This document shows, piece after piece, positions 9,179 through 20,380 of a stretch of 64,000 nucleotides of DNA. Both the position numbers and the translations under genes were made by a program. Each line of letters starts with the position of its first letter. Position 1 is the stretch's first letter. The notes under the pieces were generated by a model. The model was given only the letters and a program-made list of their open reading frames with translations. It did not search any database and was not told the DNA's origin. Source of the DNA: Desulfuromonadaceae bacterium (GTDB lineage Bacteria; Desulfobacterota; Desulfuromonadia; Desulfuromonadales; Syntrophotaleaceae); assembly GCA_007134025.1 (NCBI GenBank), contig SLLR01000030.1, forward strand, positions 17,157-81,156, written 5' to 3'.

Positions 9179-10081
9179 ATGAAGTCTGAGCAGCAGAATT
9201 TCCGGTCCGGATTTGTCTCTATCGTCGGACGGCCTAATGTTGGGAAATCGACGCTGTTAAACGCGTTGTTGGGGCAAAAAATTGCTATCGCAACCAACAA
9301 ACCTCAGACGACCCGCAATCGAATCCTCGGAATCCTTACCCGCGACACATCCCAGATTCTGTTTCTCGACACACCGGGCATTCATCGTGCCAAGGGGCGA
9401 CTGAATCAGTATATGGTGGAGCAGGCTCTAACCAGCTGCAGGGATGTCGACGTGATTCTGTTTCTGGTTGAGGCCACGGATCAGCCGGGTGGCGGCGATG
9501 AGTATATTCTGGAACTGCTTTCCAGAGGCAAATCCCCGGTTATTCTATGCCTCAACAAGTCCGATCTGGTGGAAAAGACAGCGCTGCTGCCTCTTATCGC
9601 CGCCTATGCCGAGAGGTTTGATTTCGCCGGAATTGTTCCTCTTTCCGGAATGACCGGAGAAGGTGTCAAGGACCTGATCGCTTTGGTTGAAGAACTGCTT
9701 CCCTCGGGACCGTTGTATTATCCGGAAGATATGATTACCGATCAGCCGGAACGGTTTATCGTGGCGGAAATGGTACGCGAGCAGTTGTTGAAACAGACCC
9801 ACGATGAGGTGCCCTACGGTGTGGCTGTGGTAGTGGAACGTTTTACCGAAAAGCCGGAAAAGAATCTGGTGGTCGTCGAGGCGGTTGTCCATGTGGAGAG
9901 GGAAGCACACAAACGAATCGTGATCGGCAAAAACGGTTCCAGATTGCGCGCCATCGGTCAGGCGGCTCGTTACGATATCGAAAGAATGCTCGGATCCCGG
10001 GTTTTTCTGGAGTTGTTTGTCCGAGTGGAAAAGAACTGGACCCAGTCCGGCCGTCTGCTTAAGGATTTCGGCTACGATTGA
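9179..10081 (+). CDS. era: GTPase Era
   Basis: Ribosome-assembly GTPase that binds the 3' end of 16S rRNA and is tethered to the membrane. 300 residues: G1 GRPNVGKST (17-25), G3 DTPGIH, G4 NKSDL, and a C-terminal KH domain with [20 protein letters not shown] at about 240-259. It lies 58 bases before der and downstream of rnc and a radical SAM gene, a common order in this group. Confidence 0.96.
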   Translation: MKSEQQNFRSGFVSIVGRPNVGKSTLLNALLGQKIAIATNKPQTTRNRILGILTRDTSQILFLDTPGIHRAKGRLNQYMVEQALTSCRDVDVILFLVEATDQPGGGDEYILELLSRGKSPVILCLNKSDLVEKTALLPLIAAYAERFDFAGIVPLSGMTGEGVKDLIALVEELLPSGPLYYPEDMITDQPERFIVAEMVREQLLKQTHDEVPYGVAVVVERFTEKPEKNLVVVEAVVHVEREAHKRIVIGKNGSRLRAIGQAARYDIERMLGSRVFLELFVRVEKNWTQSGRLLKDFGYD

Positions 10082-10139
10082 GAACGGCTCTCGGAAAAGC
10101 CGAAAACAATCCTGTCCCGTACTCGAGGTCAATAAATTT

Positions 10140-11453
10140 ATGTCCGTAGTGGCTATTGTCGGCCGTCCCAACGTTGGTAAGTCGACCCTCTTCAACCGAA
10201 TTGTCGGCCAGCGCCGCGCCCTGGTGGAGGACTTCCCGGGAGTTACCCGGGACCGCAATTACGCCGAGGTCACCCGTCATGAACGTCCCTTTATTCTTAT
10301 AGATACGGGGGGGTTTGAGCCGGCCAGCGAGGATCAACTGCTCACTCAGATGCGTCAGCAGTCCCAATTGGCGGTTGAAGAAGCGGATGTCATCCTCATG
10401 GTGATGGACGGACGGGAGGGCCTGACACCTTCCGATGTCGAGGTGGCTTCCGGGTTGCGGCGTTCCGGCAAGCCGGTTCTGTTTGTGGTGAACAAGGTCG
10501 ACGGTCCCAAGCAGGAAACTGAAGCGACGGATTTTTATTCTCTGGGCGTGGATCGGATTTATACGGTTTCCGCAGAACACGGACAGGGAGTGAGTGGCGT
10601 TATCGAAGATTTTCTCGCTCTGCTGCCGCCGGAGGATTCGGAACCATCCCACGAGACGGATGAAGTGCGGCTGGCGGTTATCGGAAGGCCCAATGTGGGC
10701 AAATCCTCTCTGGTCAACCGCATGCTCGGATACGAACGGGTCGTGGCCAACCCCACGGCCGGAACGACCCGAGACAGCATTGATACTCCTCTGGAGTACA
10801 ACCAGCACCGCTACACCCTGATCGATACGGCCGGTATCCGCCGAAAAGGCAAGGTCAGCCACAAACTGGAAAAGTTCAGTGTGGTGCAGGCGCTCAAAGG
10901 TATGGACCGGGCCCACGTGGTATTGGTGGTGATCGATGCCGGCGAGGGGATTACAGAACAGGATCTTACCGTGGCTGGATACGCCTATGAAAAGGGAAGG
11001 GCTGTGATCCTGGTGGTCAACAAATGGGATCTGGTGGTCAAAGACCACAAAACCATGGACCGGTACGTTGAAAACCTGAGAGATTCTTTTAAATTTCTGT
11101 CTTTCGCGCCGATTCTCTTTGTCTCCGCCCTGAGCGGTCAGCGTGTGGATCGGGTCATGCCCCTGGTCGAGAAGGTGGCGGGTGAATTCAACCGGCGGGT
11201 GGCCACTCCCGAGTTGAACCGGGTGCTGAAGGAGGCCACAATCAGTCACCCGCCGCCCCTGTCCCGGGGCCGCAGGGTCAAGCTGTTTTATATCACGCAA
11301 ACGGCGGTTCGTCCGCCAACCTTCGTGGTGTTCGGCAATCGAACCGGGGATATGCATTTTTCCTACCATCGCTATCTGGTGAATCAGTTGCGCGAGACTT
11401 TTGATTTTACCGGTTGTCCCATTCGTCTTTTATTCAAGGATCGCGAGAGATGA
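10140..11453 (+). CDS. der: GTPase Der (EngA)
   Basis: Tandem-GTPase needed for 50S ribosome assembly. 437 residues from ATG at 10140 ([16 protein letters not shown]). The first G domain spans about 1-165 (DTGGFE as G3, NKVDG as G4) and the second about 178-350 ([24 protein letters not shown]), followed by a KH-like domain with PPTFVVFGN. The open frame extends 41 codons upstream into the era region, but GAGGT upstream and family homology support this start. Its stop overlaps the next ATG as ATGA. Confidence 0.96.
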   Translation: MSVVAIVGRPNVGKSTLFNRIVGQRRALVEDFPGVTRDRNYAEVTRHERPFILIDTGGFEPASEDQLLTQMRQQSQLAVEEADVILMVMDGREGLTPSDVEVASGLRRSGKPVLFVVNKVDGPKQETEATDFYSLGVDRIYTVSAEHGQGVSGVIEDFLALLPPEDSEPSHETDEVRLAVIGRPNVGKSSLVNRMLGYERVVANPTAGTTRDSIDTPLEYNQHRYTLIDTAGIRRKGKVSHKLEKFSVVQALKGMDRAHVVLVVIDAGEGITEQDLTVAGYAYEKGRAVILVVNKWDLVVKDHKTMDRYVENLRDSFKFLSFAPILFVSALSGQRVDRVMPLVEKVAGEFNRRVATPELNRVLKEATISHPPPLSRGRRVKLFYITQTAVRPPTFVVFGNRTGDMHFSYHRYLVNQLRETFDFTGCPIRLLFKDRER

Positions 11454-12964
11454 GTTTTTCCGGTGCTCTTGAAGATTACCAGGTGAGAGAGTTGTTGAAG
11501 GTTCTCGCTTCGAGTGCCAGCAGCGGGTTGTTGCACTTATTTTGCGGCGATGAACGGGCCGAACTGCGTTTAAGCAAGGGGCACGTTGTCGCCGCCCATC
11601 GGCAGGCAGCAGGAGCTGCTTTGACTCAAATTGCCTGCAGCCAGCAGGCTGCTCCCGACCCTGCTTCCCGCCGCGCGCTGATCGCTGTTGTGCGGAATCT
11701 TTTTTGCTGGACTCGAGGCCGTTTTTCCTTTCAGCCCGAATCGTCGGAAACCGGACCCTTCGCACTCGTTGACGGCGGTGATTCCGCTTTTGAAGAGGGG
11801 GTGAGTGCAGAAACTATTCTGGCGCTGAAGGGTGGCTGTCTGTCGTTGAATGACCAGGAGGCTTCTTCGGCGAAGTTCGCAGCGAAACCGTCGAAAGAGT
11901 CTCACGATCCGAATGCTCCGGTCTTGCTGATCGACGACGATCCTCGCGTGGTGGAGCAGCTGACTTGGACGCTGAAGCGCCTGGGTGTGGCTTCCCGAGC
12001 TTTTGGATGTACAAGAGAGTTGCTGACGGTGGTCAACTCTCGCTGGTTTGCCGAACACCAACCTTTATTGGTTGTTGATCTGATCATGCCTCGTCTTCAC
12101 GGCGGGGGAATCCTCGGCGGCCTGGAACTGTTGGAAAAAGTTCGGGGTTCCCTCAACGAGCAAAAATTTCTGGTCTACAGCGATTATCCCTGCCCCGAAA
12201 TTGAACCCCGTCTGCAGCAACTGGGTGTTTTCGAGCTTGCTCATAAACCTCGCGTTACCACCGTTGAGGAAAATCCTGAGGAACTGACAGGTTTCTGTGA
12301 ACGTTTGGCGAGCCGGATTTTGACTCTTCTTGATAACCGTGGAAAAGCTGGCGAACGGCTTGACACAGTTCAAAAGAGGCCGAAGCCTGTAGCCGGGGAG
12401 AAGCAGCAAGGCTCCGTTCATACCGTCGGTTTTGGCACCCTGAATGGAATTCTGCAGGAATTACGCAGTGCCGAAAACAATAGCCAGGTCATGTTGCTGG
12501 TGTTGCGTTTTGCGACGGAGATTCTGGATCGGGCCGTGCTGTTCTCGATTGAAGGTCAGCACCTTGTCGGTGTAGGTCAGTTTGGTTACGGGGAACAGGG
12601 CAGTTCCGCCGACGAAAAAATTCGCCGACTGAGCGTGCCGGTGGGAGAGTCCAGTTTCCTCAGAGACGTGATTGCGACCGGTGTTTCCCGTAGCGGGTCC
12701 CTTGGTTCGGGGCGTTGGGACCTTTATCTGCGCGCGGAGCTGGGTCTGGGGATTTCAGGGCGTGTTTTCGCGGGGCCTCTGGTGCGCAATGGCCGGGTCA
12801 TAGCCTTGCTCTGCGGTGACGGTTCCCTGAATGAGACAAGGGAAAGCGACAGCCAGGTTCTGGAATTGTTTCTGCAGCAGGCCGGAATGGTACTGGAAAA
12901 ACTCGAAATGACGGAACAAATTGCCAAACTGTCAGCCCTTTTGGGTAAATCCTTCGGCTGTTAA
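11450..12964 (+). CDS. DUF4388 (PATAN-like) - receiver - GAF-like signalling protein
   Basis: 504 residues in three parts. About 1-115 resembles DUF4388 ([20 protein letters not shown], then [17 protein letters not shown]). About 160-285 is a receiver domain with the acidic triad LLIDDDP, the phospho-acceptor Asp in LVVDLIMPR and the Lys in AHKPR, so phosphorylation looks possible. About 325-500 has the feel of a GAF/sensor domain ([19 protein letters not shown], then [19 protein letters not shown]) but I cannot name its ligand. There is no output kinase or DNA-binding domain. The start overlaps the der stop (ATGA), so its level is tied to der. Similar proteins are common in Geobacter-type genomes; the process it controls is not known. 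Confidence 0.72.
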   Translation: MSFSGALEDYQVRELLKVLASSASSGLLHLFCGDERAELRLSKGHVVAAHRQAAGAALTQIACSQQAAPDPASRRALIAVVRNLFCWTRGRFSFQPESSETGPFALVDGGDSAFEEGVSAETILALKGGCLSLNDQEASSAKFAAKPSKESHDPNAPVLLIDDDPRVVEQLTWTLKRLGVASRAFGCTRELLTVVNSRWFAEHQPLLVVDLIMPRLHGGGILGGLELLEKVRGSLNEQKFLVYSDYPCPEIEPRLQQLGVFELAHKPRVTTVEENPEELTGFCERLASRILTLLDNRGKAGERLDTVQKRPKPVAGEKQQGSVHTVGFGTLNGILQELRSAENNSQVMLLVLRFATEILDRAVLFSIEGQHLVGVGQFGYGEQGSSADEKIRRLSVPVGESSFLRDVIATGVSRSGSLGSGRWDLYLRAELGLGISGRVFAGPLVRNGRVIALLCGDGSLNETRESDSQVLELFLQQAGMVLEKLEMTEQIAKLSALLGKSFGC

Positions 12965-13213
12965 AAGTTCTTGGAGCAGGTCTTGACGAACACAAGAGCT
13001 TCGTATCTTCTTCTGAATCAAACAGGCATGCTCTTTGCTTTTTGATTAGAATCCTTTTTTCTCTTCATGGGTTTTAGCGTTTCGCAAAACCGCTGCTGTT
13101 GTCGCGCGCACAGATTCACCCCGAAAGGGCAGATGAGGAATGAAAACCTTCTGACGATAAGTTTGCCTACCAGGTTTCTCGACGACGACCCCGATCAAAC
13201 AAGGAGTTTTATC

Positions 13214-13582
13214 GTGATAAAAAACAAAATTCTGATTGTTGAAGACGAGGAAAGTCTGCTCAAGCTGGAAAGCATACTGCTGACATCCAGGGGCTATGAA
13301 GTGGTCGTTGCGAGTAATGGCAGGCAGGCACTCGAGGCAGTCAAAAATGACAATCCCGACCTGGTACTTCTGGATATTATGTTGCCTGAGCTTGACGGTT
13401 TCGAAGTTTGCCGACAAATTAAAACCAATCCGGATACCGAAGCGATTCCGGTCATCATGGTGACGGCCAAGAAGACGGGGGACGATATGACCCGGGGCGA
13501 GCAGGTTGGAGCGGACTGGTATATTACCAAGCCTTTCAAGTCCGCCATGGTTCTGGAAACCATTCAGCGCTTTTTATCCTGA
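13214..13582 (+). CDS. Single-domain CheY-like response regulator
   Basis: 122 residues, one receiver domain and nothing else: acidic pair in ILIVEDEES, phospho-acceptor Asp in LVLLDIMLPELDG (about 55), Thr in VIMVTAK, Lys in YITKPFK. I chose the GTG at 13214, which has AAGGAG seven bases upstream and puts the first beta strand at residue 5; longer in-frame starts at 13067 or 13133 would add a tail with no family support. No kinase is adjacent. The upstream multi-domain receiver protein (11450-12964) is the nearest signalling gene. Confidence 0.88.
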   Translation: MIKNKILIVEDEESLLKLESILLTSRGYEVVVASNGRQALEAVKNDNPDLVLLDIMLPELDGFEVCRQIKTNPDTEAIPVIMVTAKKTGDDMTRGEQVGADWYITKPFKSAMVLETIQRFLS

Positions 13583-13676
13583 TGGCCGTCGATCCCGTCT
13601 TCGGACCGTATCAGCCCGAGGTTGAAGGCATCATCCCAATAAAGGGTTTATGGATTGGTTGAAGATGGACAAACCC

Positions 13677-13706
13677 TTGACAACAGACGGGTCGATTATG
13701 TTAAAT
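13677..13706 (+). promoter_or_regulatory. Putative sigma-70 promoter for infA
   Basis: TTGACA at 13677-13682, an 18-base spacer, then TTAAAT at 13701-13706. It lies about 100 bases before the infA start. The -35 is perfect; the -10 matches 4 of 6. Confidence 0.45.
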
Positions 13707-13805
13707 GTTGCAGGTTTGAGTGCCCGGTCGGGTATTTTGGATGGAAAGGTTCACTCGATTTTTTCTAATCGAATGGGATTCAGTACTTTTTGCAAGGAGG
13801 CCGCA

Positions 13806-14024
13806 TTGGCGAAAGAAGAAGCGATTGAAGTTGAAGGTTCAGTTGTTGAACCGTTGCCCAATGCCATGTTTCGAGTCAAGCTCGATAACGGGCATGTCGT
13901 TCTGGCGCATATTTCCGGAAAGATGCGAAAATTTTACATTCGGATTCTGCCCGGCGATCGAGTGACTGTCGAGCTTTCGCCCTATGATCTGACCCGGGGA
14001 CGGATTACCTACCGGGAAAAATAA
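13806..14024 (+). CDS. infA: Translation initiation factor IF-1
   Basis: Small OB-fold factor that binds the ribosomal A site during initiation. The start is TTG at 13806: AAGGAGG lies at 13794-13800, five bases upstream, and this gives exactly 72 residues, the canonical IF-1 length ([19 protein letters not shown], then [19 protein letters not shown] and TRGRITYR). The ATG far upstream at 13650 would add 52 residues that no IF-1 has. It stands alone, 172 bases before leuS. Confidence 0.95.
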   Translation: MAKEEAIEVEGSVVEPLPNAMFRVKLDNGHVVLAHISGKMRKFYIRILPGDRVTVELSPYDLTRGRITYREK

Positions 14025-14196
14025 GCCTCCTTTTGAAGGAGCGTCGAGGCTGCCTGTCAATGGCGGCCCGATCCATTGAACGATCACGTCTGACTGGGTC
14101 GCAGCGATGCGGTTTCCAGCTTTTTTTGTTTCTGCGATGCCGGCGATGGCCGGCTTTACTGTTTATAATTGTTGACCCCGGGACTGCGGAGGATCT

Positions 14197-16752
14197 ATGC
14201 AAGAGCGCTACGATGCGGCTGCTATTGAAGAAAAATGGCAACGGCAATGGGAGGAGCGGGACACATTTGTGGTACGGGAGGATCCGGACAGACAGAAATA
14301 TTATCTGCTGGAAATGTTCCCCTATCCCTCCGGGCGCATTCACATGGGTCATGTTCGCAACTACTCTATCGGCGATGTGGTCGCTCGGTTCAAACGCATG
14401 CAGGGTTTGAATGTTCTTCACCCCATGGGGTGGGATGCTTTTGGCATGCCGGCGGAAAACGCCGCCATCCAGCATGGCACCCACCCGGCCCGGTGGACCC
14501 GGGAAAATATCGCCCACATGCGCTCTCAGCTCAAGAAAATGGGCTTCTCTTACGATTGGACTCGGGAGTTTGCGACCTGCGACGCGGAATATTACCGCTG
14601 GGAGCAATTGATCTTTTTAAAAATGTACGAAAAGGGCTTGACTTACAAGAAAAGCTCTTTCGTAAACTGGTGTGAGCCGTGTCAGACGGTGCTGGCCAAT
14701 GAGCAGGTGGAAGACGGTCGCTGCTGGCGCTGCGACTGTGAAGTAGAGCAGAAAGAGCTGGAACAGTGGTTTTTCAAGATCACCGCCTATGCTCAGGAAC
14801 TGCTTGATGAAACGTTTCATCTCAAAGGGTGGCCGGAACCAGTTCTGACCATGCAGAGAAACTGGATCGGTTGCAGCACTGGTTGTGAAATCGACTTTGC
14901 TGTGGAAGGCTCCGGGACGGTCATCAAGGTCTTCACCACCCGTCAGGATACCCTCTACGGAGCGACCTTCATGAGCCTGGCTCCAGAACACCCGATGGCC
15001 CTGGAACTGGCCTCGGCCGAGCGGCGCCGAGGGGTGGAAGCCTTCATCGCCAAGGTGCGCCGCCAGGATAAAACCGGTCGGGCCAGCGGTGATTACGAAA
15101 AAGAGGGTATTTTTACCGGCAGTTACTGCACCAATCCGGTAACCGGTGATTCCCTTCCCGTCTATCTGGCCAATTTTGTGCTGATGGATTACGGCACCGG
15201 CGCGGTCATGGCTGTGCCGACCCATGACCAGCGCGATTTTGAGTTTGCCTCCCGCTATGGTATTCCCAAGCGGTTGGTGATTCAGCCGGACGGCGGAGTT
15301 TTGACCTCCGAAACCATGACCGAAGCCTGGATCGGGTCCGGGCGGCTGGTCAACTCTGAATCTTTTGACGGTCTCGACAACGAGACCGCCAAGGAAAAGA
15401 TCGCGGACTATCTCGAGTCCCGGGGAATCGGCCGTAAAAGGGTCAACTTCAGATTGCGCGATTGGGGCGTCTCTCGTCAGCGTTATTGGGGAACGCCGAT
15501 TCCGATCCTCTACTGCGACGGTTGCGGCACGGTTCCGGTCCCGGAACAACAGTTGCCGGTTCTGCTGCCTCAGGACGTGCGGATTTCCGGAGAGGGCGGC
15601 AGCCCCCTGACGCAACACGAAAGTTTTCTCTATACGGTGTGCCCGAACTGCGGCGGGAGGGCGAGGCGGGAGACCGATACCTTTGACACTTTTGTTGAAA
15701 GTTCCTGGTATTTTGTTCGTTTCGCCAGTCCCAGGGAACACAACGCGCCCTTTGACCGTGTGGCGGCGGAATACTGGCTGCCCGTGGACCAGTATATCGG
15801 CGGCATCGAGCATGCGGTCATGCATTTGCTCTACGCCCGCTTTTTTACCAAGGTGTTAAGGGATCTGGACATGCTGGCGGTGGATGAGCCTTTCCGCAAC
15901 CTGTTGACCCAGGGCATGGTCTGCATGGAAACCCGCTCTTGTCCCGAACATGGCTGGTTGTTCCCTGAAGAGGTTGAGGAAGGGTGTTGCAGCAAATGCG
16001 GCCGCAAGGTGACCCTGGGCCGTAATGAAAAAATGAGTAAATCAAAAAAAAATGTGGTGGACCCGGATCAACTGATTGGTCGTTATGGTGCCGACACGGC
16101 TCGATTGTTTTCGTTGTTTGCGGCACCACCGGAAAAGGATCTGGAGTGGAATGAACAGGGTGTCGAGGGCTGCTATCGATTTCTCAACCGGGTCTGGCGG
16201 GCGGTCTATGAAAATATGCAGGATCTTGCTTTCACCGAAACGGTGAACGAGGACGCCTTTGCCGGCAGAGTACTGCGTCGCCACACACACCGGACAATCC
16301 GCAAGGTGACCGAGGATATCGACGGCCGATTCCACTTCAATACCGCCATCTCGGCAATCATGGAACTGGTCAACACAATTTATGCTTTTGAGGCCAAAAA
16401 ACAGTGTCCGAGCGCGTTGCGGGAAGCCCTAGAAACGGTTGTGCTGCTGCTTTCGCCCTTCGTTCCCCACCTTTGCGAAGAATTGTGGCAGCTGCTCGGG
16501 CATTCCGGCGGCTTGGAACAGGCCGGATGGCCGAATTACGAAGCGGCAGCCCTGACCGAAGATGAAAAGACCATCGTCGTACAGGTCAATGGCAAGGTGC
16601 GGGGCAAGGTGACTGTCGTCGCCGATGCGGACCAGGAGACACTGAAGGCAGCAGCGCTGGCGGAAGAGAATGTATTGCGCTTCATCAAGAACAAGACCGT
16701 CCGTAAGGTGATCGTGGTGCCTGGCCGGCTGGTGAACGTGGTGGCGTCATGA
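14197..16752 (+). CDS. leuS: Leucyl-tRNA synthetase
   Basis: Class I synthetase charging tRNA-Leu, 851 residues. HIGH-type motif [15 protein letters not shown] at about 43-57, the CP1 editing domain in the middle ([11 protein letters not shown], then [15 protein letters not shown]), a zinc-type CxxC region ([15 protein letters not shown]), and [13 protein letters not shown] at about 609-621. A perfect TATAAT occurs at 14164-14169, but without a convincing -35. Its stop overlaps the lptE start (ATGA), so the two are coupled. Confidence 0.97.
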   Translation: MQERYDAAAIEEKWQRQWEERDTFVVREDPDRQKYYLLEMFPYPSGRIHMGHVRNYSIGDVVARFKRMQGLNVLHPMGWDAFGMPAENAAIQHGTHPARWTRENIAHMRSQLKKMGFSYDWTREFATCDAEYYRWEQLIFLKMYEKGLTYKKSSFVNWCEPCQTVLANEQVEDGRCWRCDCEVEQKELEQWFFKITAYAQELLDETFHLKGWPEPVLTMQRNWIGCSTGCEIDFAVEGSGTVIKVFTTRQDTLYGATFMSLAPEHPMALELASAERRRGVEAFIAKVRRQDKTGRASGDYEKEGIFTGSYCTNPVTGDSLPVYLANFVLMDYGTGAVMAVPTHDQRDFEFASRYGIPKRLVIQPDGGVLTSETMTEAWIGSGRLVNSESFDGLDNETAKEKIADYLESRGIGRKRVNFRLRDWGVSRQRYWGTPIPILYCDGCGTVPVPEQQLPVLLPQDVRISGEGGSPLTQHESFLYTVCPNCGGRARRETDTFDTFVESSWYFVRFASPREHNAPFDRVAAEYWLPVDQYIGGIEHAVMHLLYARFFTKVLRDLDMLAVDEPFRNLLTQGMVCMETRSCPEHGWLFPEEVEEGCCSKCGRKVTLGRNEKMSKSKKNVVDPDQLIGRYGADTARLFSLFAAPPEKDLEWNEQGVEGCYRFLNRVWRAVYENMQDLAFTETVNEDAFAGRVLRRHTHRTIRKVTEDIDGRFHFNTAISAIMELVNTIYAFEAKKQCPSALREALETVVLLLSPFVPHLCEELWQLLGHSGGLEQAGWPNYEAAALTEDEKTIVVQVNGKVRGKVTVVADADQETLKAAALAEENVLRFIKNKTVRKVIVVPGRLVNVVAS

Positions 16753-17261
16753 TCCGCTCGGCGCTTCTGACCGGTCTTCTGCTGTTTTTGGTGAGCGCCT
16801 GCGGCTATCAGCTGCAGGGCCGCTCCGCTCAGCTGCCAGCGGGTGTGCGCTCCATCACCATTGAGCTGTTTGATAACCAGACCTTCGAGCCATTTCTTGA
16901 AAACAGCGTAACGCGCGCGGTCATCAGCCGTTTTTCTCGCCACGGTGAGCTTGAGATCGTGGAGCAGCCGGCCCGCGCGGAAGCGGTGTTGCGAGGCCGC
17001 ATAACGGGTTATCGAAATTTTGCCCTGTCCTACGACCAGAACGACAGAATCGTCGAGTATCGCTCCCAAATGGCGGTGGAAGCAGATATGCTCCGCCTCG
17101 AGACGGGGGAGGTGCTGTGGCGGGGTTCCGCCGTCTGGCACGAGGATTATACCGTCTCCGAGGACAAGGTTTTGCAGGAAGACCGGGAACGGGCCGCCAT
17201 TCTCGAAATCAGTGAGAGGTTGGCGGACGAACTGTTTTCCCGTATGATCGATCGGTTTTGA
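16749..17261 (+). CDS. lptE: LPS-assembly lipoprotein LptE
   Basis: Outer-membrane lipoprotein that plugs the LptD barrel for LPS insertion. 170 residues with a lipoprotein signal: hydrophobic [13 protein letters not shown], lipobox VSAC with Cys at about 18, then GYQLQGR, the classic start of LptE. The body keeps the family pattern ([22 protein letters not shown]). It overlaps leuS by 4 bases and precedes holA by 21, the leuS-lptE-holA order found across proteobacteria. Confidence 0.9.
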   Translation: MIRSALLTGLLLFLVSACGYQLQGRSAQLPAGVRSITIELFDNQTFEPFLENSVTRAVISRFSRHGELEIVEQPARAEAVLRGRITGYRNFALSYDQNDRIVEYRSQMAVEADMLRLETGEVLWRGSAVWHEDYTVSEDKVLQEDRERAAILEISERLADELFSRMIDRF

Positions 17262-17282
17262 TCCACATGGGACTCGCCCGCC

Positions 17283-18287
17283 ATGACGCCCTCCGAATTG
17301 AACAGAGCCATTCACGAACGCCGCTTTCCGGCACTTCTGCTGCTTTACGGGGAGGAGCGTTTTTTTCTTGAAGAAACGCTGCACGCGTTGCAGCAATCGA
17401 TTGTGCCCAGCGAAAGTCGGGACTTTAATTTTACTCAGTATTACGGCAAAACCGCCCGTGGCGGGGATATCATCGACACGGCGCGCACCCTGCCTGTTTT
17501 CAGCCCGCTACGGCTTGTGGTGGTGCGGGATGTCCAGTCCCTTGCGACCGCCGAACTCGACGTGCTACTTCCCTATCTTGCCGATGCCTGTCCGGAAACG
17601 GTGCTGGTACTGACCGCCGATAAGATTGACGGCCGCCGAAAGTTTTATCAACACTTCAAGAAGTATGGTGAACTGGTTGATTTCAAGAAGTTTTATGAAA
17701 ACCAGATTCCCGGTTTTGTCCGCGAACGGGGCCGGCAGCAGGGAATCGCTTTTGCTGAAGAGGCCATCGCCCTTTTTTGCCGCAGGGTCGGCACCAATCT
17801 GGCGGAGATTGCCGGCGAACTGGAAAAACTGGCCACCTATCTCGGGGACCGTGACCTTGTCGATGTAAGCGACGTTCGCGAGATCGTTTCCGACACGCGT
17901 ATCGAAAGTGTTTTTGAGCTGACCAATGCCCTTGGCCGCCGCTCGACATCGGAGGCTGTTCGAGTCCTCAACCGGCTTTTGATCGATGCAACACCTCCAC
18001 TGGTGCTGCTGACCATGATGACGCGGCATTTTCGTCAGATGTGGAAGGCTCATTATCTACTGGGTCAAGGAGTGGAAAAAAAAGATCTGGTGAAGGGGGT
18101 AGGGGTTAATCCTTACTTTCTCGAGGGCCTTCTGGAGCAGGCGCGACTCTTCCCAGCAGACCGTTACCCCTGGATATTCGAGCGTCTGCTGGAACTCGAT
18201 CTGGCTCTGAAATCCAGCGGTGCACATCCGACAGCCCTGCTTGAGCTTCTGGTGCTGCAGATCTGTCGCAACAAAACCAGCGCATAG
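17283..18287 (+). CDS. holA: DNA polymerase III delta subunit
   Basis: Clamp-loader subunit that opens the beta ring. 334 residues: LLLYGEERFFLEETL at the N-terminus replaces the P-loop region (delta is not an ATPase), then VLVLTADKIDGRRKFYQHFKKYG, DVREIVSDTRIESVFELTNALG at about 200-221, and the C-terminal collar helices. Last gene of leuS-lptE-holA. A hairpin at 18289-18318 separates it from the convergent rpsT. Confidence 0.93.
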   Translation: MTPSELNRAIHERRFPALLLLYGEERFFLEETLHALQQSIVPSESRDFNFTQYYGKTARGGDIIDTARTLPVFSPLRLVVVRDVQSLATAELDVLLPYLADACPETVLVLTADKIDGRRKFYQHFKKYGELVDFKKFYENQIPGFVRERGRQQGIAFAEEAIALFCRRVGTNLAEIAGELEKLATYLGDRDLVDVSDVREIVSDTRIESVFELTNALGRRSTSEAVRVLNRLLIDATPPLVLLTMMTRHFRQMWKAHYLLGQGVEKKDLVKGVGVNPYFLEGLLEQARLFPADRYPWIFERLLELDLALKSSGAHPTALLELLVLQICRNKTSA

Positions 18288-18288
18288 A

Positions 18289-18318
18289 AAAAGGGGCCGC
18301 TACAAGGCAGCCCCTTTT
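18289..18318. terminator. Bidirectional intrinsic terminator between holA and rpsT
   Basis: AAAAGGGGC (18289-18297) pairs perfectly with GCCCCTTTT (18310-18318), 9 bp with a 12-base loop. The A/T ends give a U tract in both directions, which suits two convergent genes. Confidence 0.85.
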
Positions 18319-18350
18319 CCCATGGTATCGAAAATTTGTAGCGGGCCACT

Positions 18351-18614
18351 TCAGGCCAGATTGTTGACAAGCTTGCTCAGACGGGAAATTTTACGGCTCG
18401 CAGTGGCTTTATGAATAATCCCCTTGGCGGCGGCCTTGTCGATATAGGGAACGGCTTTAGTAAGGGCAGCCTTGGCTGTTTCCTGTTCCCCGTTGGCAAC
18501 GGCCGTGCGAACCTGCTTGACGAAGGTACGCATGGTGGCACGTACGTGGTTGTTGCGAGCGGCACGAACCGCGGATTGTTTATTGCGTTTGATTGCAGAT
18601 TTGTGATTGGCCAA
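18351..18614 (-). CDS. rpsT: 30S ribosomal protein S20
   Basis: 87 residues, highly basic ([21 protein letters not shown], ending NNLA), the full length for S20. The start is TTG at 18614, with GGAGGA eight bases upstream. Escherichia coli rpsT also uses UUG, where it serves autogenous control; the same may hold here but is inference. A strong promoter lies at 18675-18703. Confidence 0.96.
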   Translation of the reverse strand: MANHKSAIKRNKQSAVRAARNNHVRATMRTFVKQVRTAVANGEQETAKAALTKAVPYIDKAAAKGIIHKATASRKISRLSKLVNNLA

Positions 18615-18674
18615 TGTAAAAGTCCTCCGGTTTATGAATGTTGTCCCGTGTTGCGGGTCTCTGAATAGGGAGAT

Positions 18675-18703
18675 TTTATATCACCGTAATGGGGTTGAGT
18701 CAA
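18675..18703 (-). promoter_or_regulatory. Sigma-70-type promoter for rpsT
   Basis: On the minus strand TTGACT (18703-18698), exactly 17 bases, then TATAAA (18680-18675), about 60 bases before the TTG start. Confidence 0.75.
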
Positions 18704-18811
18704 GATAAGAATTCAACAATGGTCTTTAAAAAACTTATATATTCTATTCATTTATCGTTATTCTGTCAGGAATTATAATAATTTAATCTTTTTAAGTCTG
18801 TGCGGAGAGGC

Positions 18812-20380
18812 ATGTCGGAAAAGAAACGGATATCTGTGGCCACCCTGGTGATGGGTGTCGGAACCGGTGCGAGCCGCATTGCCGGCCTGGTGCGGGATAT
18901 GGTTGTAGCTGGCATGTTTGGTGCCGGATTCGGGACCGATGCCTTTTTTATGGCTTTTACCATTCCCAATCTGCTGCGGCGATTTTTTGCCGAAGGTTCT
19001 TTGACCGCAGCCTTTGTGCCGACTTTTTCTCAGGTCCAATACCGGCAGGGGACGGAGGAGGCGCGACGTGTTGCCGATATCTGCTGGACTCTGCTTATTC
19101 TGGTCATGGCGGCAGTGACACTGCTTGGTATCCTGGCCGCTCCCGTTATCGTGCAGATGATCGGGGCAGGATTCGGTGCCGTTCCCGGCAAAATTGAATT
19201 GACTGTTTTTCTTACCCGCTTGATGTTTCCGTATATCTTTTTTGTCAGCCTTCTGGCACTGATAGCGGGGATACTCAACGTCCTCGGACATTATTTCTGG
19301 CCTTCCTTTTCAACGACTCTGTTGAATATCTGCATAATTCTCGGTGCCATTTTTCTGGCACCGCTGTTCCCCGTGCGCCCCGTGGCAGCGCTGGCTGTAG
19401 GTGTGCTTCTGGGTGGATTGTTGCAGTTGATCGTTCAGTTTCCGGTGCTGCGGCGCAAGGGCTTTAGGTTGCGCTTCAATGTGGAATTTTCCCATCCGGT
19501 GGTTCGAAAAATTGCCACACTGATGGTGCCGGGGCTCGCCGGTGTGGCCATCTATCAGATCAATGTGGTCGTGTCCCGCCTGCTGGCTTCGTTTCTGCGG
19601 GAAGGCAGCGTCTCCTATCTTTATTACGGGCAGCGTCTTTTTGAGTTGCCTCAGGGAATATTCATCGTCTCGCTGGCTCAGGCGGTTTTACCGGCCATGA
19701 GCCGCCAGGCCGCAGATAAGGACGATGAGGGGGTAAAAGATTCACTGCGGTTTTCGCTGAAGCTGATCGTCCTGGTGTCTCTTCCGGCGGCCGCCGGACT
19801 CATGGTTTGCGCGATTCCGGTCTACAGTCTCTTTTTCATGCGCGGCGAGTTTGTCTATCAGGATGTGGTGCAGACTGCTCTGGCCCTTTGTGCGTACGCT
19901 CCCGGGTTGTTGTTTGTCGGCATGAGCCGTGTTCTGGCTCCCACGTTTTTTGCCCTGCAGGATACTCGAACCCCGGTATGGGCCGCTTTCTGGACCCTGT
20001 TGGCCAACGCTCTGCTGGGTCTGCTGCTCATGAGACCTTTAGGGCACGTCGGCCTGGCCCTGGCCCTTACGCTGGCTTCGTTCTGCAACTGCGTCCTGCT
20101 CATCTGGCTGTTGCGCAAAAAAATTGGCTCGTTGGGGCTGTCAGCCGTCGGCGTTACTCTGTTGCGGATTTTGCCGGCCACGCTGATCATGGCGCTGGCG
20201 GCTTTTGGCATTTTGTTGGCGGTAGACTGGCAATCTCACGGCGCAGTGGTGGAAAAGGGTCTTGCCTTGACAGCAGCTGTTGCCGGCGGGGGGATTATCT
20301 ATGTCGGGGTCGGTCTATTGTGCGGAGTGAAAGAGCTTCGGGATGGCCTGACAATGATTCGCCGGAAATGCGTCCGATGA
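18812..20380 (+). CDS. murJ: Lipid II flippase MurJ (MviN)
   Basis: Inner-membrane protein of the MOP superfamily that moves lipid II outward for peptidoglycan synthesis. 522 residues with about 14 hydrophobic segments; the N-terminal GASRIAGLVRDMVVAGMFGAG, then TDAFFMAFTIPNLLRRFFAEGSLTAAFVP, is the diagnostic MurJ signature. I took ATG at 18812, preceded by GGAGAGG; an in-frame GTG at 18800 has no Shine-Dalgarno sequence. It is divergent from rpsT across an AT-rich 200-base gap. Confidence 0.94.
   Translation: MSEKKRISVATLVMGVGTGASRIAGLVRDMVVAGMFGAGFGTDAFFMAFTIPNLLRRFFAEGSLTAAFVPTFSQVQYRQGTEEARRVADICWTLLILVMAAVTLLGILAAPVIVQMIGAGFGAVPGKIELTVFLTRLMFPYIFFVSLLALIAGILNVLGHYFWPSFSTTLLNICIILGAIFLAPLFPVRPVAALAVGVLLGGLLQLIVQFPVLRRKGFRLRFNVEFSHPVVRKIATLMVPGLAGVAIYQINVVVSRLLASFLREGSVSYLYYGQRLFELPQGIFIVSLAQAVLPAMSRQAADKDDEGVKDSLRFSLKLIVLVSLPAAAGLMVCAIPVYSLFFMRGEFVYQDVVQTALALCAYAPGLLFVGMSRVLAPTFFALQDTRTPVWAAFWTLLANALLGLLLMRPLGHVGLALALTLASFCNCVLLIWLLRKKIGSLGLSAVGVTLLRILPATLIMALAAFGILLAVDWQSHGAVVEKGLALTAAVAGGGIIYVGVGLLCGVKELRDGLTMIRRKCVR

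Noticed and set aside
14141..14169. Promoter or T-box leader before leuS
   Set aside because: A TATAAT exists at 14164-14169, but no matching -35 box and no T-box core sequence.
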